Positions 9,779 through 21,280 are shown, numbered from the stretch's first letter. The stretch: 64,000 nt of DNA from Schistosoma mansoni (GCF_000237925.1 NW_017386031.1:682001-746000); one strand, 5' to 3'. Numbers and translations: made by a program. Notes: generated by a model not told the origin, from the letters alone.

Positions 9779-12700
9779 GTCAGTTTCTCATTGTTATATT
9801 TTTGTTTTATAGGTCTTAGGCATAGAAGTTGACTTTATTAACTCTGTACAGTTTTCAAATCACACAGGTTTGCGTACTACTAATCATAACCTATACAGGC
9901 TATGATTTTGTCAAGGGGCAAGTGTTGGATGCTGCGAGCATGAAAGATTTATATCTTGGTTTGAAAGCGAATGGCCTCAACAAGTATACTCATGTGCTCA
10001 CAGGTATTAATTAATATCAGTTTGATCTGTTTGTTTCCTGGTTTCTAGGTTATCTGGCGTCGCCAAGCTCTTTGGAAGCAGTCGCAGATATTGTATCCGA
10101 CCTCAAAAAAGAGAACTCAAATTTAAAATATTGTAAGTATACATAATTTGGTAAAATTTACTCAATAGACTGCGATCCCGTTCTAGGTGATAATGGAAAG
10201 CTTGTGAGTTTCTCTGTCCATTTATTTATAAGATTTGCATATCGTGCCTACTCCGGTCAACATTCTCAGGGGTTCAAGCATCAATAAGTGCTGAAGGCCA
10301 GTAATTTGGAATACGAAAGGTTATGTAATATCTGGGCCCTGTCATAGCCGCCTACCTACCCGTCTGTATTATACTTTCGGCTCCATGAATTTTAACTGGG
10401 CGCTCAGATCAGTTTCAGTTAATAAGCTTGTTAGTATAATGTCCTGGTGATATACGTTATGTCAATGCTGATTTTCCGAAAAATGGTAAATTTTCGTGAT
10501 AAATGAAAGTAAAAATGATACCCCAAATGTTTGTTTGACTCGAGAAAACTGAAAAGCTATGTGTATCAATAGGAAAATGTAACAAACGTTTATTAAGTTA
10601 CAAGTCGTTTGGGTAGTATGATCACCTAACACGTCATTTTATTTTGGCAAACACTTGACAAAGGTTTTAACTTCAAAATTCTATATTTTTATATTCATAT
10701 TAATGTGATTTAGTGACTTACTTCGTGTACCCTTCTTCGGGCCATAATATTCTAGTAGAGCACAGTGATAATATCCAACAGTCCAAAATAAAAAATACGG
10801 ATACCTGAGACAAACAGTTTCTTCAATTGTCTTGTTATTATTTGGTTTTCGACTAAAATGGTTTTCAAGTGTTTCTCATATCAAATTTATTACCTAGTCT
10901 GCATACGTTATGAATTGTTCATGGTTTAATTTCCGGTTCTTTTTTCCACTAATATATTCATGAAGAACAATGACATAGCTTATGTTCAGTAACCACCGAT
11001 TACCACGACGCGCTATGCTGACTAGCGTAGGGGATGGTTGGAAGAAAGTTAAGGCCAGCCAAACCAAAACGTGGCGTCAGTGCCCGAAGTCACTAACTTC
11101 TAGTCTGAGCCATGTTGGCAGATGCAGACTACTTGGTTGGGGTCCGCGTGACTATCGTAACCAATGTTTGGAGACTGTGTGCCATGGCCCAGAATCGATC
11201 ACAATGGCCTAGGTGTATACACCCTTTATCTTTCTTTAAACCTTGAGATTAAAATTGCTTCATAACTTTCTTCCTATACTATATCCTTATATCTTTTATA
11301 TATTACCGCCATTAAATTAACTATTTCTATGAATTCGGTGTTCATTTTGTTGTGTTAACGAGGTATGGCAACTTGGACCGATGCATAAATGTGTCTGATC
11401 CTACCTTATAGCTGACTAACTATAACCACAATAATTTAGTGGCTTTTTTAACTGGATTTTAAATATTTGACCTATCTTGAAATTATCATAAATTGGAAAA
11501 AGTCAGTTTGTTTATATTCACATCATTTCATTTCTCCCAACATGTTTCGTGCTATTTTTCTGACGATTTAAGTAGCCGTTGACAAATGCTAACAATTCGT
11601 CAGCGCCCAGCTTTTAAAATCAGTTACTATTGAAAATAAAAGATGCATAGGGTCTCATAAAAGTAGAATATATCGGAAAATAACTAGTTTTACTATTATT
11701 GCTTAGTTTACTCTCCCACGCCACTTAGTGCCCATATTCTTGTACTTTTTCCAATTTGTTGAAGTGTTATTGTTGTTTTACATTAACTTTGACTAAATGT
11801 TTTCCGTTTTTCAACTCTTTTAATTATGTCAGTATGTCCCACCTGAACTCGTCCAGATATACCAAGAAAGAATACTCCCTTTATCAGATGTCATTTTCCC
11901 AAACCAATTCGAAGCAGAGTAAGGTTTATCTGTTGTTACTGTGTCATTGTTGAAAAGTAACTCTACATATGATATGTTTTCTTATATATATTTTTTGATG
12001 CCAGTCAGTCGTAAGTTACGATATCGTAGCACGTTTGTTCAAGTTACCACACTATCAGAACAGTAGAATGAAACTGTCAAGATAAATGCTGGGTTAGTAG
12101 ATGTAGTAACATTATCAGTTGTATCAGAAAAGATTGGGTCTAGACAGTGGGATTCTAAGAGAAAGAAGGAATTCGCGAACTAAGACGTACAATGTAATCT
12201 TGAAACTCAAGATCTAGAGAAAAATTATGAGTGAATGCATTTGTATCATTTTAACCGATTCTGAACCATACCATCTAATTTTCGACGCCATTGATTACGA
12301 TAACTTTGTGAACTTCAACCAGGTAGTCTCCACCTACGTACACGGCTCAGTCGAGTAGTAACCGATAACCAACTCATACTCCAGCCGACACCACACATCG
12401 AGGTAGGTGATAATTAAGGATACTCAAAACACGTCCCAGTTACATCAGTCGCTGAAGATACACTACCTATCTCATCAATCGATTTGGCATCTTTCCTTAG
12501 TAACCTGGTGTCTATCCTCTGCATTTCTCACTTAGTGGTCACAACACACGTAGCCAATGTTTGTAAATAAGGGCTGATAATAGTTTAAGTCCTAAAGCAC
12601 TGGAATTCCAACCAATATGTCATAGATTTGAACAGCTGCATTCCATTGTTAGTTTTCAACTAATATTTAGCTCAAACCGAGGATCACAAACTTTTGTTTC

Positions 12701-15700
12701 ATAAATAAGTTACATCGACCCATTAATGTCAGTCAGTCAGCTACAACGTAGGACCAGGCACATTTATGCATCGGTCCAAGTTGCCATACCTCACTCATTA
12801 GCACAACAAGATGAACACCGGATTCATAGAAGTAGTTAATTTAGTGCTGGTAATATATAGAAGATAGGTTGTATATAAGAATATAGTATAGGAAGGAAGT
12901 TATGAAGCAATTTTAATCTCAAGGTTTAAGGGAAGATAAAGAGTGTATACACCTACGCCCATTGTGATCGATTCTGAGCCATGTCACACAGAGTCTCTAA
13001 TCATTGGTTACTCATTAATGTACTGCCATAACTTATCTCTCCAAATTAAATAAGGCCACGTAGAGGGTTTAAACTCGTAACTCAGTTAATAAAAGTTAGT
13101 CTCCTTCCATGAATAAACTATGACACTACTATGTAAATCATGCATTAATTTTTAATGCTCATTTGTCTGTCTTTATATTTTGCTTTTGATTACAACAGAA
13201 TACTAAGTGGTATACCAATAACAGATGAAAAGTCTGCTTTAAATTGTATCAACTATTTACATAAAAAATATCATATTCCAACTGTAATTATTACAAGTAC
13301 TAATATAACTTGTTCACCAGTGATGTATGGTTATGGAAGCCGTTTAAACAGTCTAATGAAAAATAATAATAGTAGTAGTGGTAGTGATTTGTTAAATCAA
13401 ACGAATGGTTCAGTTACGAATAATACTTCAGGTAATTCATTCTAAATTCATATACTTGCTTATTTGTACACTTCTTAAGGTTGCTAAGTTTATGAATGTT
13501 ATATGATCAAAAAAATTCTCTCATGTTGAACAATTCGGTTCATCTCTAGTTATATTATCATAAAATTTACAACAGATTGTTGCCCCCAAATGCCCTGGTA
13601 CGGCCGAGAGTGAGGAGAGTCTGCTCTCACTCTCGAAATGCTCTCAAATGGCCACGCGTATATAGCCTCTGACACGGAAGTCCTACTCACTGCCTTCTCG
13701 TTAGGGGGGGGTGTTGTTCACAAAAGTGAGAGGACGAAAAGCGAGTGTCCGGCGCTTTAACCGGGTTGGTGGACACAGAGAGTCCACCTAGGGGGGTTGG
13801 AAAACCCTCATTCCAAACAGATGGTGCACATGGGCTCCATCATCCTGGGGGAACAAATGGCGTATGAATCAATCGTTGGTCACTGGTTACCATGGGACTG
13901 CATCTCCTTACGATGCTTTACTGCCTTGTGGATGAGGCCTTTAGGTCAAAGGCTACGGATGTGGCCCCCTGAGAAACCACCTGCTTCAGTTTATTCATCT
14001 GGGCAGTATCACATCCCTCACACAAATCAAATGAAATTTGTGCGGCGCATATGTACATGGTGCCCGTTTGTACCAATATTTATGTGTTTAAATAAATAAT
14101 TAATTTAAATCTTTTGTGAGATTCTAAATTTTCTTTTGTTTCCAAATTTTTATAGAATACGATCGTGTACGCTTTAAAATTCCCCATTTTAATTATCATT
14201 TCATTGGAACCGGTGATTTATTCGCTGCTTTAACATTGGCTCATTTAGAAACAAGAATTGAAAATGAAAACGGACAACAAATAGCTAAATATTCCTTCAA
14301 AGTAATTCAGCACAGTGTGCAATTGTTTAAGCTTTAGTCGTAAAATATTTTCTTGCTCTCTGTACATTAATTAATAATCTAGGTGTAGACTACCGGGTTG
14401 GGACTCGCGAGATGATAGCAATCGATGGTTAGAGACCTTGAATGATGTGGCTCAAAATCGTTTACAATGGCGAAGGTGCATCCACTCTTTGTGTTCTGCC
14501 AAATTCTAATCTGAATTCTTCATGTCTCTATCTTTTTTCTCTTTCCAAATTCATCTCATTGGATTATACTCCTTGAATAACATCTTCAAACCCTAATCCT
14601 TATACTCTTACTACTTTTACCACAATGGGATTTGAATGGACAACTGCATCTCTGTGCTAATGTGGTATGGTAACTCGAACTGATGTACGTACATACGAAG
14701 TTCTACGTTGTAGCTGACTGACTGAATCAAGGGAAACTTTAGGGTTTATATATATATATATATCAGAAGGGGATTTGTGGAGATTCTCACTGAAGGCAAT
14801 TGGTGAATGGTCGCTCATAATTCGTGGATCGGTTGAAGTTAGACATTAACACCGTTGGATGCTGGCTCAGTAGTCTATCGGTTAAGGCTCTGGCTCGAAA
14901 CTGGTAGGTCCTGGGTTCGAATCTCGCAAGTGCGGGATCGTGGATGCGCACTGCCGAGGAGTCCCATAATAGGACGAAACGGCCGTCCAGTGCTTCCAGG
15001 TTTTCGATGGTGTTCTAGCTTCAATTGACTCATGATTTCAACTTTGAAAAATATGTATATATATATCAAGTGAAATAGTTGAGACGTGCGTTACCTATGC
15101 CCAACCACCGCCTACCTTGACGGGCAATGTTTTCTGGTGTCGGAGTAGGTAAGGTTCTGCATTGTGACTGACTGATGTGTAGCTCAGTGTTTCCATGGGA
15201 TTCTTGTCACAAAATGATGTCATTTAACTAGCCGACTATGCTTATCGAATTTTGTCGATCAGCAATTAAGGTATAGATATGACATCTCCATATACTCATT
15301 AGGGACTAATCAATTAAATATCTGTCCTACAGAAGACTAGTCGCTACTCGAATAGCTCGAAGGTAATACCTCAGACCGTGAACTGGATGACATGGGCTCG
15401 AATTTCCACGCAGATAGGATCAGTACTCTCATGATTACAAGCATTTCTTGTTAACGAGTGCCCAATTGCACAAAACCTAGGTCCTGAGTTTCCTGTCAAG
15501 TACGTCCAACTACTTGGCATCACAAACCTTCTAGTTCTTCTCTAAGTACGATTCTTTTAAACTATTGAATCATACACATCAAATCGCATTATTGACTAAC
15601 AGTCGCATAACTAACATATAGTGAAACCACTCAGCGAAAAATACAAATGTTAAAATCAGAGTATTCGGTGAATTAGTTGATGAGTTTTTTATTCTTCATT

Positions 15701-18700
15701 GATTGAGATAGTCAGGACATTTACTACGCGTTGCTAGTCTACCTCAATGTGCCGTTCCACTAAATGACAAAAGCAGGGTAGTGAACAGTTATTTGTAGTC
15801 AAGTGGAAACGGACTCATCGAATGCCTTGATACGGTCGAGGGTGGTGAGAGTCCATTCTTCTCGAAATGCTCTCATACGGCCACGCGTATATAGCTGCTA
15901 CCAGGGAAGTCCCAACCATTACCTTCTGGCAGCAGTGATGATTCTTACGAGATTAAGAGGATGAAAAGCGAATGCCCGGTGCTTAAACCGGATTGTTCGA
16001 TACAGTGCATTCGCATAAGGAAGTTTGAAATCTGTGATTTCAAACCAATGGTACTCATAGACTATAGGATTCTGAGGGGACAAATTGCGTATAAACTCAT
16101 TCTTGGTCATCAGCTACCACTATGGGATCGCATCTCCCAAAGTTGCTCCACCGCCTTGTGGATTATATCTCTAGGTCAAAGCTTCGAGCAGTGGCCTTCC
16201 ATGAGAATCACCTGGTTTGGTTTGGTTACCCGGGTAGTAACCCAACGTTTTAACTATTTTAAAAATGTACATTTTTCATCTTCACTTGTGTTTGAGTTGA
16301 TATACACGGTTTTATCTTGTGCTTGACCACACAAATTTTAAACATATAATTTACTGTTCATTCGGCTTAGTTGAAAATAGTTATTTTCATAGTTGAAAGC
16401 GTGAGTCAATTGAAGCTAGACCACCAGGGAAAACCTGGAAGCACTGGACGGCCGTTTCATCCTATTGTGGGACTCCTCGGCAGTGCGCACCCACGACCTC
16501 GCCTTGCAAGACTCGAACCCAGGACCTACCAGTCTCGCGCCAGAGCACTTAACCGATAGACCACTGGGCCAGCCGGCATCCGATGGTGTTTATGTCTAAC
16601 TCCAACCAATCCACGAAGTTGAGCAACCGTTCACCAATTGTCTTCAGTGAGTTCCTATCTCACAACAGACGTGGTTTGAACTCCACTAGTCAGTGCTTCT
16701 CACTAGAACTAGTTATTTTCTTTTTTGTTATTACACCTGTAGATGCAGTTGTTAGGAAACGGGTATTAGGTAATGATGGCAAATCGATTGATGAAGTAGT
16801 GAGATTTCATCAGTTAAGATGGCTGGGATACGTGTTACGTATGCCCAATCACCGACTGCCCCGACGAGCGATGTTTTATGGTGTAGGAGTAAGTTGGAAG
16901 AAAGTTAGTTGGCGGCCAGACCAAAACATGGCACAAATCCATAAAGTCACTGACAAGTGGACTGAGCCATGTTGGTAGATGTAGACTACTTGGTTGGGAT
17001 TCGCGAGATGATAGCAATCGATGGTTAGAGACCTTGAATGATATGGCTCAAAATCGTTTACAATGACGAAGGTGCATATACTCTTTGTGTTCTGCTAAAT
17101 TCTAATCTTCTGAATTCTTCATGTCTCTATCTTTTTTCTCTCCCCAAATTTATTTCACTGTATTATACTCCTTGAATAACATCTTCAAACCCTAGTCTTT
17201 CTCATGAATGCTTATACTCTTACTACTTCTACCACTATAGGATTTGAATGGACAACTGAATCTCTGTGCTAATGTGGTATGGCAACTCGAGCTAATGTAC
17301 GTACATACGAAGTTCTACGTTGTGACTAACTGACTGACCTGTAGATACTCATTAAAAATATACTAAATATTGTTTAACTTATGGAATCATAATTTTGCAA
17401 CCTTTTTTTCTTGTTTTATCTTCTCTTAACTTAACAAGTACCTGTTTCATTTTTTTTTCCTTTTTTAGGATGCCTTCCAATCAGTTCTTAGTACAATCCA
17501 AACTGTTCTATCAAAAACATTAAAGATATCCGAAGGAGGTCAGTTTGTTTGATTTTTGTTTTATGTGTTCCGTCCATAAATTATTACTCAATTGAATGTG
17601 ATCCCATCTGACTGGTCTCGATCACTGATCGTCTCAGTTTAAAGGAAAGTACAAAAATCATCTTATGACTGTCACACAGTAGTCAGCTTTAATTATCATT
17701 CGACTATTAACTAGGGAAAACCTGTCTGGTTTCAGTCCATACAAGATGACACATGATCATCTTTGATGGGACACAAATCCTTCAAAATGATTTTTGATTC
17801 TTTTAAAGAATTATTTACAGTTCGAAAGTTTACACATGTGAACAAGACCCTGATTGATAGTGTCTTCAAACTTGCAAACTATATAAGTAAATAATTATCC
17901 TCTGATTACCATCTATCCCCTTGGGTATTTGTTAGTTGTTAAACTGTTTCTTAGAGGTCTCCATTCTTCAATCGCTCTTACTGTAAGATCCAGATGATAA
18001 GGCCTTTAGTCAGTCAGTAGTACCCAAAGTAGAACCTGGTATATGTGTGTATGTGTATATCCAGTTGCCACACTGCCAAAATTGTCGAGACATCCTAAAA
18101 GAATAGAGGTAGTAACACCATTAGGATGACAAATTATGAATGTATCTGTATCATTGCTGACGATTTCAAACTGTAACGATCAAATTCACTAACCATTGAT
18201 TATTATAATCATGGAAACCCCAACCGGATAGTCTACACCTGTTAATATGATTCAGTCCAACCTAACAAGGCATTAGCTATAATCGTTTACCAGACTAATT
18301 TTTATAGTTTTAATACACATACATCTGTGTTTGCAGTACCAGTAAGTTTCTGGTTAAAGGGTGAAATGTACTGACAGCAGAAATCCATTTCTCATGGAAT
18401 ACTTTCATGATTAATGATACTGCTCTCCCAAAAATGGAAGAACGAGTTAAAGACGATTAGTCTTGAAATTAATATATCCTCCTTTGCACGATGTTGGCGG
18501 TGGAGCTAATAACTAAGAACGATAACTCGCTTAAACGTCGTCCGTAACTCAACCTTGAGTTGTTACTGTTTACAAGCTCTATGGTCACACTCTCAAGTCT
18601 ATGAGATCGTCAATATTGGTCCTGTCACTGTATTGTGATTTTCGAGTAGAAAAAATATCCCATTACTTAGTTATCCATTCAGCAAATGTTAATTAACCCA

Positions 18701-20051
18701 CATACCTTCAGCAGTAACCAAGTCCTTTATTTCCCATTTTCCTTATTTTCAATAATTGTAGTCCATTTAACAAGTACAGGACTTATTTATCACTTAATAG
18801 TAATCACTGTTATAGTTGTTCAGTCCTTGCTACCAAGTAAATTGAAAAATAGCCGTTAGTTTAAGTACTTTATGACATTTTTACTTCAGAACTGGCTGGC
18901 TGTTTGAATCACAACAGATGGAGTGTGATTCGAATGTACGACTTAATCATCTAGTGTAGTTATTGTCTAGGATTAAAGCCATCTTTCAATAAGATTGTTC
19001 TAGAATTGACTTTAGACAACCACTTAAATACCAGGAAGCAATAGACGGTTGTTTCCTCTTGGTATATGACTCTTCGACAGTCTTCATTCACAATCCCGCT
19101 GCGTATCAAATCACTGGGTCGATACTTAGTTTCGATTCATTTATTTATTTGAACACATAAATATTAGTACAAAGGGGCACCAAATACATATGCACCACAC
19201 AAATCACTTGATTTGTGTGTGGATTGTGATACTATCCGGGTCCCCATACACAAACAGGTGGTTTTCTTAGGGGGCCACATCCGGAGCCTCTGATCTAAAG
19301 GTCTGATCCACAAGGCAGTAAAGCATCGTAAGGAGATGCAGTCCCATGGAAGCCGATGACCAACAATTGGTTCATATGCCATTTTTTTCCTTCAGGATAC
19401 TGGAGCCCATGTGCACCATTTGTTTGGAATGAGGGTTTTCCAACTCCCCTAGTTGGACTCACTGTATCCACTTACCCAGTTAAAGCGCTGGACATTCGCT
19501 TTTCGTCCTCTCAATTTCGTAAACAACAGTAAGGCCACGAGAAGGCAGTGAGTATGACTTTCCTGTCAGAGGCTGTATACGCTTGGCCATGTGAGAGCAC
19601 TTCGAGAAGGAGAGCGGACTCTCCCCACTGTCGGCCTTACCAGGGCATTTGAGGGCCGATACCTAGTTGCTTATATTTATAACTTCAATTACTTCGCAAG
19701 ACTTTGCAGCCATTTTCTGTTATCTTCAGCGAATCACTGCCTCACACCCAACACAGTTGAATTCCCCGATTAACCTCTCGAAATCAATCACTACTAAGCA
19801 CATGATTATTATAGATTTTGCGGAAATTGTTGATTTCTATTGTTTCCCATCAGTAAATGATCTTGGTGATAGACGACTAACCCCCTTTTTCCTCACTGTC
19901 ATCTCTTAATGATGTCTTTTTTTATGCACACATTTATCTTTTAGAATCATTATTGAACATGTCTAAATCAGCGCGAATTGAACTTAAAATCATTCAATGT
20001 CTTGATGATATTCGAAATCCCGTATTAGGTGATTATGTTGAAGAAATGTGA
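9677..20051 (+). CDS. PDXK: Pyridoxal kinase (10 exons, 340 aa)
   Basis: ATP-dependent cytosolic kinase of vitamin B6 salvage; phosphorylates pyridoxal, pyridoxine and pyridoxamine at the 5'-OH. Exons: 9677-9778, 9813-9867, 9899-10003, 10049-10132, 10169-10203, 11833-11918, 13199-13431, 14156-14301, 17469-17538, 19945-20051. All introns are GT-AG and the joined length (1023 nt) stays in frame. Ribokinase-superfamily landmarks in order: [11 protein letters not shown] (residues 16-26), [10 protein letters not shown] (45-54), THVLTG (82-87 region), CDPVLGD (117-123), PNQFEAE (150-156), TVIITS (184-189) and GTGDLFAA (251-258). GTGDLFAA holds the catalytic-base Asp254 and the anion hole. The length is close to the ~312 aa of animal PDXK. 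The excess is mostly an Asn/Ser-rich insert at about 205-233. Residue 149 is Phe where human PDXK has Thr. The start is the in-frame ATG at 9677, shortly before the family's N-terminal strand; another ATG at 9666 is in a different frame. Confidence 0.95.
9813..9867 (+). CDS. PDXK: PDXK exon 2
   Basis: Encodes [18 protein letters not shown]. Bounded by ttttgttttatag and ACAG|gtttgc. The next intron is only 31 bp, among the smallest functional introns, and carries a 'tactaat' branch-like motif. Confidence 0.92.
9899..10003 (+). CDS. PDXK: PDXK exon 3
   Basis: Encodes [20 protein letters not shown], then the [10 protein letters not shown] segment. Phase 1 at both ends; followed by a 45-bp intron. 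Confidence 0.93.
10049..10132 (+). CDS. PDXK: PDXK exon 4
   Basis: Encodes [20 protein letters not shown] and the helix running to residue 115. Bounded by tttctag and a consensus gtaagt donor; followed by a 36-bp intron. Confidence 0.92.
10169..10203 (+). CDS. PDXK: PDXK exon 5
   Basis: A 35-nt micro-exon encoding [19 protein letters not shown] is the diagnostic ATP-site motif. The donor is gtgagt and the first large intron (1629 bp) follows. Confidence 0.9.
10204..11832 (+). other. PDXK intron 5
   Basis: Holds an RTE-b fragment (10980-11430); otherwise no feature seen. Confidence 0.8.
10980..11430 (+). mobile_element. RTE-b non-LTR retrotransposon, 3' fragment
   Basis: Encodes the C-terminal tail of a second RTE-like family ([20 protein letters not shown], then [20 protein letters not shown]), followed by its 3' UTR ending near 'tagctgactaact'. 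5'-truncated. Same tail at 12.7, 14.4, 16.8, 23.1 and 25.6 kb. Confidence 0.75.
11833..11918 (+). CDS. PDXK: PDXK exon 6
   Basis: Encodes [20 protein letters not shown] then IFPNQFEAE. Acceptor ttatgtcag, donor gtaagg, ends in phase 2. Confidence 0.93.
12005..12560 (-). mobile_element. RTE-b fragment, heavily decayed
   Basis: The minus strand shows the RTE-b order of 3' UTR (ctgactggc...) and then a diverged coding tail (tcgattctgaaccatacc; ccaggtagtctccacct). Frame is lost. Identification rests on order and partial similarity only. Confidence 0.5.
12725..13015 (-). mobile_element. RTE-b 3' UTR and coding-tail fragment
   Basis: Near-copy, inverted, of the 3' end of the fragment at 10980-11430 (catttatgcatcggtccaag; gatcgattctgagccatgtc). 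Lies in PDXK intron 6. Confidence 0.7.
13199..13431 (+). CDS. PDXK: PDXK exon 7
   Basis: Largest exon, residues 156-234. It starts with [20 protein letters not shown], includes PTVIITSTN (residues 183-191), then runs into an Asn/Ser/Thr-rich stretch ([17 protein letters not shown]) with no counterpart in vertebrate PDXK. The donor gtaatt follows TCAG. Confidence 0.92.
13583..14105 (+). mobile_element. C-family element, copy 1
   Basis: An unassigned interspersed family of ~520 bp. It begins ccaaatgccctggtacggcc, has a conserved middle with a gagaggacgaaaagcgag / ggcgctttaaccgggttgg hairpin, and ends in an A/T-rich tail (tatgtgtttaaataaataat). It codes for no known protein. Nine copies occur in the window on both strands. 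Confidence 0.7.
14156..14301 (+). CDS. PDXK: PDXK exon 8
   Basis: Encodes [20 protein letters not shown] then [14 protein letters not shown]. Carries the catalytic GTGD signature (Asp254). Acceptor tttttatag; ends phase 0. Confidence 0.95.
14385..14715 (+). mobile_element. RTE-b 3' fragment
   Basis: End of the coding tail (gttgggactcgcgagatgat) plus the 3' UTR running to gtagctgactgactga. Nearly identical to the end of the copy at 16735-17335. Confidence 0.7.
14785..15055 (+). mobile_element. H2 SINE
   Basis: B box GGTTCGAATCTCGC, then CCGAGGAG (core U4 changed to C), GTCC/GGAC stem II, GAAAC, acggccgtc. One core substitution, so probably inactive. Flanked upstream by an (AT)n run. Confidence 0.75.
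15340..15560 (+). mobile_element. H3 SINE, old copy
   Basis: Diverged copy of the third tRNA-like family (tcgaatagctcgaaggtaat A-box region), with a damaged hammerhead segment: gttaacgag, gtgcccaattgcac stem II, aaaacctaggtcc. Confidence 0.5.
15820..16245 (+). mobile_element. C-family element, copy 2 (diverged)
   Basis: Starts at aatgccttgatacggtcgag and follows the family order to gggtagtaaccc; the last part and tail are missing. Confidence 0.6.
16375..16715 (-). mobile_element. H2 SINE, near full length
   Basis: Minus-strand copy running from the 3' terminal tcaattgacGcacgc-like end near 16380 through the hammerhead segment (CCGAGGAG...GATGAAAC) and the tRNA-like part to the leader near 16710. 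Confidence 0.75.
16735..17335 (+). mobile_element. RTE-b 3' fragment with coding tail
   Basis: Encodes [20 protein letters not shown] then [20 protein letters not shown], the C-terminal region of an RTE-like polyprotein, followed by its 3' UTR ending in ctgactgacc. A frameshift follows the WKKV segment. Inserted in PDXK intron 8. Confidence 0.8.
17469..17538 (+). CDS. PDXK: PDXK exon 9
   Basis: Encodes [20 protein letters not shown] then SEG. Preceded by a strong pyrimidine tract (cttttttag); phase 0 in, phase 1 out. Confidence 0.88.
17539..19944 (+). other. PDXK intron 9
   Basis: Contains a C-family element (19135-19655), a possible decayed RTE-b remnant near 17990-18270 (cgatttcaaactgtaacgat; ccaaccggatagtctacacc) and an H2-like scrap near 19020-19100. 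Nothing coding. Confidence 0.7.
19135..19655 (-). mobile_element. C-family element, copy 3
   Basis: Minus-strand copy from the 3' tail (tttatttatttgaacacata) to the 5' end ccagggcatttgagg. Lies about 290 bp upstream of the last PDXK exon. Confidence 0.7.
19945..20051 (+). CDS. PDXK: PDXK exon 10 (terminal)
   Basis: Encodes [20 protein letters not shown] then [15 protein letters not shown] and TGA. Resembles the end of animal PDXK, whose C-terminus has an ELRMVQSKRDIEDP segment. Acceptor tatcttttag. Confidence 0.92.
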
Positions 20052-20207
20052 ATAGAGAAGATGGAGTAACAAAAGAAGTAATTTTAAATGCATAATACAT
20101 TTATAGGATTATACTTTTTCTTTACCTATGCATGTATGTATCATTCCTAGTCAATTATTCTAATCTGTAATACACATTCACCCTTGTTTACTTTAATGAT
20201 TTGAGAG

Positions 20208-20213
20208 ATTAAA
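20208..20213 (+). terminator. Candidate PDXK polyadenylation signal (ATTAAA)
   Basis: The first polyA-type hexamer seen downstream of the PDXK stop, 157 bp after it and about 70 bp before a C-family insertion. Chance occurrence cannot be excluded in AT-rich DNA. Confidence 0.3.
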
Positions 20214-20279
20214 TTACATTGTTGATGATTTTGATTGTCTTTTTTCTTTTCTATCATTATGGTATTACTAGTTCATATG

Positions 20280-20790
20280 CATGCCCTACTACGGCTCCGA
20301 GAGTGGGGAGGGGCCACCCTCCCTCTTGAAATGCTCTCACATGGCCACGCGTATATAGCCTCTGCCAGGGAAGTCCTACTCACTGCCTTCTCGTTAGGGG
20401 GGGGTGTTGTTCACAAAAGTGAGAGGACGAAAAGCGAGTGTCCGGCGCTTTAACCGGGTTGGTGGACACAGAGAGTCCACCTATGGAAGTTGAAAAACCC
20501 TCATTCTAAACCTATGATACACATGGGCTTCAGTATCCTGAAGGAACAAATGGCGTATGAATCAATCGTTGGTCACCGGTTACCATGGGACTGCATCTCC
20601 TCACAATGCTCCACTGTCTTGTGGATCAGACCTCTAGGTCAAAGGCTCTGGTTGGGCCACCTAGGAAAACCACCTGTTTCAGTTTGGGCACCCTGGCAGT
20701 GTCACAGCCCTGACACAAATCAAATGAGATGTGTGCAGCGCATATACATATGGTACCCCCTTGTACCAATATTTATATGTTTAAATAATA
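20280..20790 (+). mobile_element. C-family element, copy 4
   Basis: Full family order from atgccctactacggctccga to tatgtttaaataataataat. Very similar to copy 1, including the same 'gttagggggggg' variant, which suggests a shared recent source. Confidence 0.7.
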
Positions 20791-20944
20791 ATAATATAGG
20801 TGGAAAAAGTTCACGTTTACTGTATTTTTCTGTATATTCATTTATTATGTTTATAAGCTACATTAATTCTTCGATTGATGCCAATAATTAAATTATACCT
20901 TTAAGAAATGTTTCTACCATTGTTATTATTCATGTTATTATGGG

Positions 20945-21042
20945 TACTCTGTTACTTTTTGTGGAGGAGCATAGGCTGCCCATCAGTATTCTCCATCCAA
21001 CTCCGTTTTGCGCAATCTTTTTCATGTCTGCTTCCAATTCTC
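20945..21042 (-). mobile_element. RTE-a 3'-terminal scrap
   Basis: Matches the RTE-a 3' end (tgtggaggagcataggctgc; ctccatccaactccgttttg). It is separated by ~730 bp of other sequence from the RTE-a piece at 21770, so a later insertion may have split one copy. Confidence 0.6.
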
Positions 21043-21280
21043 TGCCCAGTGGGTGAGACTATAATCTATACACGAGTCAGTCGGAAGCGTTCGAGGGATT
21101 TCAAGGTCACGGCACCAATTTCAGTAGCTGATGCTCATGTACGATCGGTTCACAGAGGATTTCAGAGAAGACTTGACAATTAAGGCGCTATAATAAATGG
21201 CTTGTAGACCTTGTGCAAACTACTGTGATGTTGTCCTTCGATGTAATATATGTTGAAGGAAGACGTTTGCTAGAATAGAA

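Noticed and set aside
13700-13760. Hammerhead in the C family (gagaggacgaaaagcgagtgtcc)
   Set aside because: Contains GACGAAAA and GTC but lacks CUGANGA and a stem II; only a superficial match.
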